Shown in pieces: positions 57,139 through 64,000 of a DNA stretch of 64,000 bases. Numbering within the stretch: position 1 is the first letter of the stretch; each line of letters begins with the position of its first letter. This stretch comes from Oxytricha trifallax (lineage: Eukaryota > Ciliophora > Spirotrichea > Sporadotrichida > Oxytrichidae). A model generated the notes under the pieces. That model was given only the letters and a program-made list of their open reading frames with translations. It ran no database searches and was not told the DNA's origin. Position numbers and translations under genes: made by a program. The stretch is taken from NCBI GenBank assembly GCA_000711775.1, contig ARYC01000747.1, forward strand, positions 1 to 64,000, given 5' to 3'.

Positions 57139-58309
57139 AACAGGACTTCTTTTAAGATCCTGAAGGGAGTTTTGAGATTGCTTACAATCAATGTCTGTCT
57201 GATTTCAGCAGACAATTTTCTTCACTAAACTTACAAGGTGGAGAATAAACACCCAAACAAGTAGAGCAAGATAACTTACAAATTATGTTCGACAAAGAGA
57301 TTCCTATCGATGAAGAATCTTTTGAGTACAACTACGAATGGGAAGAAGGTGACGAAGATCCCCCCTAGACATCTATGTTAGACTTAACATACCCTTCCCA
57401 ATTAACTACATCATTGCAAAGAATAAAGAGAAACTAGTTCTTCAAGATTCCGATGATTGGAGTGATGAAGAAGATGATTGCTCATTTGACAGCCAAGATT
57501 AAACACCTAACTTTGAGTTCATGCCTCATTACTACTCTCACATAAGTCATGACGTACCTACTAAATACATTGAACTTAAAGAAGTACAAATTCAATAGTA
57601 GATAAATCAACTTCAAAAGGAGAAACTTGAGTTCCATAAGCTTAAACAATAACAACTCAACAAAGTTTAACAAAGAATTAAACAAAAGGAAAGAAACAAA
57701 CAACCATATAACAAGAGATTCTACAACTCAGGTAGAACAGAAAACTCCTAAAATAAATGTCCCCTTCCCATCACCCCCAAACAAGACCAACTAAACCCCA
57801 TCTCTATACTAAATATAGATGACCAATCTATAAACTCGGGTAAAATCAAATCGCACATAATAAATACCCCAAAAGAAGAAATACTCAAAAAACAGTCTAG
57901 TAATGTACACACAAAATGGAAATAATTCAAAGCGAGTTAGATCATACCAAAAAAAGCTAAGACCACATTTAAGAGGCATTTTCAAGCTTTTCACTATTAA
58001 ATAGTGATCAGACATCTTTCTTAGATATCTAACTTTGCACTACTAATACGTCAAACACCGGTATACACCTAAATTCTGATCAGATTCTGGCCAGAAACTA
58101 CATACCCCAACATATACCAAAGATAGTTAAATAGTAACCTCATAAGTTATATCATAGACTATTAAATAATGAATATGAGAAAATTTCTATCAGTAATGAG
58201 AGAATTATAAGTTTGGCAAAAATAATTATAATCCATGTCAAAAGCTATCACCTTACCTCAGGCATAGTAGACATATTCCAATCCGATATTGAGAATATCA
58301 GATCAATGA
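57139..58309 (+). pseudogene. ORF1/gag-like protein with acidic patch and coiled coil
   Basis: The first frame reads DFFQDPEGSFEIAYNQCLSD and EYNYEWEEGDEDPP up to a run of six C at about 57360-57365. In a shifted frame it continues LDIYVRLNIPFPINYIIAKN, LQDSDDWSDEEDD, PHYYSHISHDVPTKYIELKE, a Gln/Lys coiled coil and a basic Asn/Lys region, open to TGA 58307-58309. One missing base in the C run explains the shift. The composition (more C, acidic then basic) resembles ORF1-type proteins of retrotransposons, but no zinc knuckle is seen. A further open frame overlaps at 58213-58530. Confidence 0.5.
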
Positions 58310-60032
58310 TTAACGTTTGGAAAAGGGTAATGATAAAAACCACCTACAGAAAATTCCAACTCAGAGAAGAGACGAAACATTACTTTGAAACCCATCCATG
58401 ATACTTCAATATTACCCACTCTGAACACACAAGTAAACAGGAATGGAATTTGAATCCTTAAGAGACAAGATACTAAAAGAAAAAGAAAACAAAGTACAAG
58501 AAAATATACAGAGAAGTTAAGTCTCAAGAAAAAGACTAGATGTCCAGATAGTTGACAAAAACTAATTGAAAGAGCTTGACCCTTATATATATATATATAT
58601 ATATTAACATATATTTAAGATCGGGAGTCCCCAGAGACCTCAATGTGATCACATTATTATTATTATTATATTGAATAAAATCCTCTTCTTTATTTTACAC
58701 ACTTTAAGTCATTAAAATTTTTGACCACAATAGTCCTGATTAATTTTTAGAATACTCTAAATTCATAAAATTATTATACAGATTATGCAATATCAAATCG
58801 GGGTTTTTTGAAATAAGTTAAAATAAAAAATAATTAAATGATTATATAGAAAAAAAATTTGCAAAATAACTTAAAACATAATGTTTATATTATAAAGAGT
58901 AAGTAAATTTACCAATGAAAATTTAAATTTTGCCATTAACGCTTTATCAAGCTTAAATCAACACATTAAGAATTCACTATGATAAGTTTATTAAATATTA
59001 ATAATTATTTGCTTAAATTTCAAAAGATTTAAATAGGAATCAAATTATAAGAAAATAATATAAATGAATAAAATTAGACGTTGAATAAGTGCGAGGTATA
59101 TTGGCTCTCTTCACAAGGAAAGCATTTATAATTTTGCTCTTTTAAAATGAAAATTTTATAAAATATAGCAGATTAATGAAAGAATATAGATAAATATTAA
59201 ATGACCATTTTATATAGTTAATCTAAATAAAATTTATATAAATAAGTCTAAGTTTAATTGAAATACTAAATTTGTTTTTAAAAATCAGATCCATATGGAG
59301 CTCAAGCAACGCTACGATGAAGAAGTTAAATGCAATTGAGAAAAGATATTAAGGACGACAACCCAGTTGAGAAACCTGAAAACTTTAGCTCATCCTAACT
59401 GCAAATTAAAAGCTAATAAATACAAAATGAATTAAACTAATTATTATCATTAAATTGATTAAGTAAGTAATTTATTTAATCCTTCATTATATTTTTATAT
59501 CTTCATATATTAATATTAATTTCAGCACATCATTTAGTATTTAACGATTTTAAATAGCTTGGTGTTATCCTGAAACACCTATAATGTTAATTAGTTATTT
59601 ATCTATTTTAAAAATAATCTTCTAAAGATTTCTACTCCACCAACATAACTGTGAATAGACTCCTCTCAACTACTGATTCATACAATTATAGTAATTCTCG
59701 CTTTAATATTCTATATCATAATAGTAAGGCAAATTCATTATGAAATATTTAGCATCACTCATGAATATTTAAAAAACAATAGATTAACTTTCTTCCTTTA
59801 AAACATGCGTTTATTAGTATTATGAGTTTAATTCCCTTGAATACTTAAAACAAACATTGCTTTTCTCATGGCTTTTAAATTTGAATTAATTATATCACCA
59901 TTTGGTAGTAAATATTGTATTAACAGTTCTTAATAGAGACAATCAAATATACTGAGCAAACAAATTTATGAGAAGCCCTATAAATATTTATGAAAATTGA
60001 AGGAAAATTTGTAAGTTGATATAATTAATATG
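58310..60032. other. AT-rich region with microsatellites
   Basis: A TA run at about 58578-58605 and an ATT run at about 58649-58668. A short GC-richer piece at 59285-59405 (MELKQRYDEEVKCN, then KDDNPVEKPENF in another frame) could be an MDS fragment. The left end of the TBE-like element F should lie near 60000, but no terminal repeat was seen. Confidence 0.4.
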
Positions 60033-61390
60033 TCAATTAAATAAAAATTCTTCAACTTCAATTTCTAGTTATTCCAAAGATGGAACAGAGTTTAAGTCAC
60101 TAGAATTATAACTAATAATTTTTGTTTCATTTTTATCAAGCAATTTATCTCTTCTAACATAAGAAGCCAATTCCCCCATGTCCCTGCATTTTTAAGTTAG
60201 CTTTTTAAATTTGCTACCTATAATCATTTCATTTGCAATGACAATAATAGAGAAGATGTCTTATCTAACATCATCTTTATAGATATCAGGAAGATCTGCA
60301 AAGGGCTAGTAAAATGTCACAGGGAGTGAAGTTACTTGCTAAATAAGGCTTATTTAAGAAGAGTGCCTGTATTATGATAAGTGCAATTTCCTTTATTTAT
60401 TCAAATTAACTTTGAAACTTTTAGGAGTTATGAACCTATGTACTATACCCAAACTGTGTAATTCCCTAACTGAAGCTATTACGTATAAGAGATATTATTT
60501 CTTTTCATTATTGCTGCATATTCCTATAATACAATCATGTAAAGTTTAATCGAAGTAATGTCTTTTTAAGTATAATGCTTCATCATCGACTCGGATTGCT
60601 TGCAAGTTGTCTTAGTACTTAAACTCATCCTTGTAATGAAGCAAGTCCAATATTTTAAACTCATTCCAGAGGAAAGAAGTTTTGTCAAGCTTTTTTTTCA
60701 AGTCATCAAATGTATAAGTAGAGCTTGATCCTTCAATGGAATTACACTTAAGTTAATTCTGAACTATCATTCCGTACTTATTAGCTGTCTCGATTATCAT
60801 AGTTATTTCATACTTAATTTAGTGATGAAGATTGACATTATTGACTATTCTGGCATTTTCATACTTTTGTTTTATTATTTGTTAGGGCTTTGACAAAATA
60901 GTATCGATATACTAAATACTTGAGCAGTCATCTTCTAGTTATATAACCTTTGAGTCTTCTAAATACAGGCTACATACTTAAGACTTCTATTCATTTTGGT
61001 TTTATTAAACTTATTGTTAGTTGATTTAATTTCCTTGAGATAAAATTCTTTCTATTATTTTACCACCTACAACAATAAACAAAGATTTTTTTTTACCATT
61101 TAAGGGTAACCTGATTATTCAAGTGTTGATAGATCATGGGAACTCAAATGTATTAAGAGAAAAAATTTTGTTTTGAAAACTTTTTACTTGTTATTTTACT
61201 GCAAACAAGACACTTATAAACCCCTCCTTTTTAACTGAATAAATTTACCATCATTTCAGTTGTGTGTCATTTAGTGTCTCTTGAGTTCAACTGCTGTGTA
61301 AACTTGATTGCATAACTAGCATATATAAAGAGTTTTAGGCTTTTTAGATTTATTGTTTGCTCGTGCTGACCTCCTTGCTTACCAACTTAT
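60033..61390 (-). CDS. 57-kDa-like zinc-finger/pseudokinase of element F
   Basis: The N-terminal part near 61260-61330 holds a C2H2 finger (LYICQLCNQVYTAVELKRHQ, then MTH). A second finger begins VYKCLVCSK after a TGA and a frame change. From about 60990 the frame is open for over 300 codons to TGA 60033-60035: SLYLEDSKVIQLEDD, VIASVRELHSLGIVHRFITP (HRF where kinases have HRD), VTFYQPFADLPDIYKDDVRQ and DIFSIIVIANEMIIGSKF (the kinase DxWSxG-like region). Loss of the catalytic Asp and of the Asn two residues past Pro marks it as a pseudokinase fold. Confidence 0.72.
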
Positions 61391-62140
61391 GTAATATTCT
61401 AAATACTTTTGATCAGACTTCTTTACCAGTGTACTTTAAGGGGGCAAAAAAGGGGGCTCAATTAAATTTAAATTTTAATTATTTCATTAAATTTTTACTC
61501 AATATTTCATGACTATAATCAGTGCATGAAGAGAGTGAAGATGATTATTTTCTCATATTTAATACTTAAAATGTAATTTATTAAAATATGATAATATTAA
61601 GATAATCACATCCCTAAAAGTTAAGGGGAAATAAAACTTTCACAAATTATATTTATGTCAACACAAGAATTATATTTATGTATGTCAGTTGGCGTCAAAG
61701 GTCATTGTTAATGATTAATATTGCACTATCAGTTGGCGCCTATAAAAATGTCAGAGTGCGCTGGGTAAGTGAACTTCAATGTTTTAATTTATAATCTCAG
61801 TAATACATAAATAAATTTTAGATTTATAGTCTAACCTATTTTATCAATCTAACTTGCATAAAGTTTAAATCATAAAATCATAATGAATTAGGGTTAAATT
61901 CTATTTAATTTTAATTATGTAAACTTACATAAATAGAACCAATTAAAATTTGTATTTATGTTAATATACATAAATAAACCAATACAATTTAAAGTTATTA
62001 AAACCTATTAATTAGTTGGTAAGCTTTAGTTTATAGTTATTAAATAGCATGAACATAAATTAAAATCGAGAGGGAAATTAATCAAATATCACGAACATAA
62101 AATAGTCGAACTCTCGATGGGAGTCTTAACACAAAATCTG
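61391..62140. promoter_or_regulatory. Divergent intergenic region of element F
   Basis: Between the divergent 57-kDa-like and 22-kDa-like genes. Contains many copies of ATTTATGT/ACATAAAT and a direct repeat of TCAGTTGGCG (about 61685 and 61729). It does not share the palindromes of the TBE copies. A promoter role is an inference. Confidence 0.4.
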
Positions 62141-62818
62141 ACTGGTACAATCACTTAAAATATTCACGTAAATATTTATGTCTTAACAAATATAATTGGT
62201 TATCACTTACCAAGCTATAAGAAAACAAGCATGAGATTCATAAAAGATGTGTTGACCTCAAGAAAAGAGCTACTTAAATCGGCAGATGTCATTTATGTGA
62301 ACGTACCTTATTATCCTGAATTGGGGGTCCTGAACATATTTAATTATGTCAAAGACGATGAGGTGGTAAATTGATACCTTGTGTCTATGATAGTCCAAAG
62401 GACCTCCCTGATAAGCATTTATTTTATGGGGTTTTGGGAACTCTTAAAAATGAGTGGTTGACATAAATAGTTAAGTCTTAGCAAACTTAAAGAAATTAAC
62501 CTAAAGACGAATAACAATTAGGGGAGACCATAGAGATAAGTTAGGAGTTCCTCAAAGAGATTTAATCCATTCCACATTTCTCTCGTAAGTATACATAAAT
62601 ATTAATGTTTTGAACGAAAAGGAAAAGCACTTTCGTTGCTTAAGCAGAAAGCTCAGGGTAGAAAATAACCAAAGAAAAGAATGAGATACGAAATATCAGG
62701 GTATGAAGAAGAACAGAAATAAGGCAAATAAATCATGTAGACATAATCAATTATGTCCTTCAGAGAAGAAAATGCTATCATGAAAAGTCCTCCTGGGAAA
62801 AGGCTTTAATTGTATTGA
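62141..62818 (+). pseudogene. 22-kDa-like gene of element F
   Basis: Reads LPSYKKTSMRFIKDVLTSRK, VIYVNVPYYPELGVLNIFNY and KDDEVVN. After a one-base change come LIPCVYDSPKDLPDKHLFYG, VLGTLKNEWLTQIVKSQQ and ISQEFLKEIQSIPHFS. These match the TBE blocks FLKALLSEEKK, IEIPNYPEISVTNLY, LPERNFFFGVLATLKPEYL and LQELQKHPFIS. A GTAAGT donor follows at the position of the second TBE intron, then KALSLLKQKAQGRKQPKKRM to TGA 62816-62818. The first exon is uncertain. Confidence 0.78.
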
Positions 62819-62879
62819 TTTTTTAAAGACTTAATTAAAATAAAAATTTATGTTAATGTAAAAGTAATTAAGTTTAAAA

Positions 62880-63745
62880 TCAAACTTGTAACTTAAGTTA
62901 ATTAAAACAAAATTTCTCACTGTTTACACAACCATTTATGTTAATATTTAGTATTGAGTCTTTAACAATTTAAAAGTGCTTTAGATTTGACAATTTAAAC
63001 TAAAGTTTAATAAGTTCTCTTTTATAAAATTTTTTTACTCTAGAAAAAATGTTTTCAATACAATTATATTTCGATGAATAAGCCGCATTAAACAATAGGG
63101 TCCGACCATTTTCTTAAACAACTTATTTTAGTATTTTAGAGTGGTGAGCTCTAAGATTATCAAGAAATATTGTTAGGTTTTTTCCTTTATATCTTTAATC
63201 AAGGTCTTGTAAAACTTAAAGTAAATCATTTGTTTTTATTGATTTAAGCTGTATTCTAAAACAATCTAAACCATACTTAGCACTTATTATCACAACAGCA
63301 GCTAATGTATCTAAGTTAACTCCCCCCCCTTTTTTAACACTTAATTATTGTATTTATGGGCCCATGATTTGTAAGTAATTGAGTGAGGCTTAAATATTTT
63401 CTCATCAAGATAAACAATATTTTAACCATTTTCTAAAATCCTCTTTTATTCATTATAAACTCTTCTCAAGTCTAATTTTATTTATTATTTTTTTAGATCA
63501 CTTATATTATTGTTTGTTCAAGTAGGCTTATACTTAATACCATTCTTTTTATAAAACGAGTACAAACTAGATGTTGAAATTTTTAATTCAGGAAATTATC
63601 TATGAAAAGTTATTGCCCTTTATTAAACTGATAATAACTTTTGGTCTTTTAAGGTTTGATGAGATACCAATTAATTAAGCTGTTCTTAACTCATTTAGAT
63701 TTTTCTATTTTTTACTTTTTGTTTATTTATATCTGCACTTCTTAT
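62880..63745 (-). pseudogene. TBE-like DDE transposase of element F
   Basis: Reads KLLSVQQRAITFHRQFPELK then ISTSSLYSFYKKNGIKYKP, almost the TBE FHRQFPELHIS...YKKNGISYK block. Next NIVYLDEKIFKPHS (first Asp), a frame change at a run of eight C (about 63322-63329), AAVVIISAKYGLDCF, IFLDNLRAHHSKIL (second Asp) and SSKYNCIENIFSRVK (Glu, 34 residues on). Ends at TGA 62880-62882. A TGA and the homopolymer shift interrupt it; catalytic residues are all present. Confidence 0.82.
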
Positions 63746-64000
63746 ATTGTTTAATTCTGTTTTTATAAGTTTTTCTGAAAAATATGTGGCTAAGAAATTT
63801 TTTTAACAGTTGCATAAATTCTATTATTTTTTGAAAATATTTTTTTTTCAAAATCTTAGAAAACATATAAGCTCAGTTTAGTTTATTTAAGCATAATTTT
63901 TTTTTCTCCATCTTTATAAGTTTAATAAAGTAAATTAATTATATCAATTTACAAATTTTCCTTCAATTTTAATAATTGATTATAATAACGACTACTAATA
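63746..64000. other. AT-rich end of window
   Basis: No feature recognised. The right end of element F could lie here or outside. Confidence 0.4.

Larger units (their letters stand above)
60033..63745 (-). mobile_element. Diverged TBE-like element F
   Basis: Three genes in the TBE order and orientation: zinc-finger/kinase-like (-), 22-kDa-like (+), DDE transposase (-). Similarity to TBE copies A-D is clear in motifs but low overall. No C4A4 end is visible in the window; the right end lies beyond about 63745 or outside. Together with E it suggests an older sister group of the TBEs. Confidence 0.82.

Noticed and set aside
58578..58668. TA and ATT runs as a functional site
   Set aside because: Simple microsatellites, expected in such AT-rich DNA.
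1..64000. CRISPR array, bacterial operons, riboswitches or rRNA genes
   Set aside because: No regularly spaced repeats, Shine-Dalgarno-led operons or rRNA-like conserved stretches were seen; the DNA is eukaryotic germline.

Overview
The window reads as germline (micronuclear) DNA of a hypotrich/stichotrich ciliate close to Oxytricha/Sterkiella. Three things show this. (1) Recognisable proteins are open only if TAA and TAG are read as Gln and TGA is the sole stop. (2) Several 4.1-kb transposons end in C4A4/G4T4 telomere-like repeats and carry the 42-kDa transposase, 22-kDa and 57-kDa zinc-finger/kinase genes of telomere-bearing elements (TBEs). (3) A few GC-richer coding islands sit in very AT-rich DNA, as expected of macronuclear-destined segments (MDSs) among internal eliminated sequence. 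All gene calls below use the TGA-only-stop code. A standard-code reading gives only fragments.

Layout. 1-4528: right-hand part of TBE copy A (57 kDa -, 22 kDa +, transposase -), carrying a 1-kb fold-back insertion flanked by TA. 4.5-8.2 kb: AT-rich DNA with one hypothetical ORF and an EF-hand-like MDS. 8243-12978: full TBE copy B, with a 589-bp near-perfect palindrome inserted in its 57-kDa gene. 13-17 kb: AT-rich, no gene called. 17.0-17.7 kb: decayed MT-A70 methyltransferase. 18.3-24.16 kb: a strongly diverged TBE-like element (E), split by full-length TBE copy C (19859-24024), which lies inside the first intron of E's 22-kDa-like gene. 24.8-27.8 kb: an unknown ORF and a decayed SecA/DEAD-like helicase. 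29.9-33.9 kb: coding-like pieces of an unrecognised gene interrupted by a 2.26-kb inverted-repeat transposon with a 9-bp target duplication. 34.3-35.4 kb: a second MT-A70 gene.

35.8-39.5 kb is the main GC-rich MDS-like island: a chromo-like acidic protein, a DDE-transposase-derived protein and several unrecognised ORFs, all on the minus strand. 40.5-42.2 kb is an AT-rich decayed relative of that DDE protein. 43.1-47.8 kb holds three germline-style genes: a coiled-coil protein, a second coiled-coil protein with two introns, and a second SecA-like helicase. 48.36-50.6 kb is truncated TBE copy D with a nearly intact transposase. It abuts the endonuclease part of a LINE (50.6-52.1 kb). 52-57 kb is AT-rich with a 458-bp palindromic element. 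57.1-58.5 kb is a gag/ORF1-like frame-shifted gene. 60.0-63.7 kb is another TBE-like gene set (F): pseudokinase, 22-kDa-like and transposase, in TBE order and orientation but far from TBE in sequence.

Most genes here belong to mobile elements and carry nonsense or frameshift changes. The MDS-like islands are the parts most likely to survive into the somatic genome. Homology statements come from motif recognition by eye. No database search was run.
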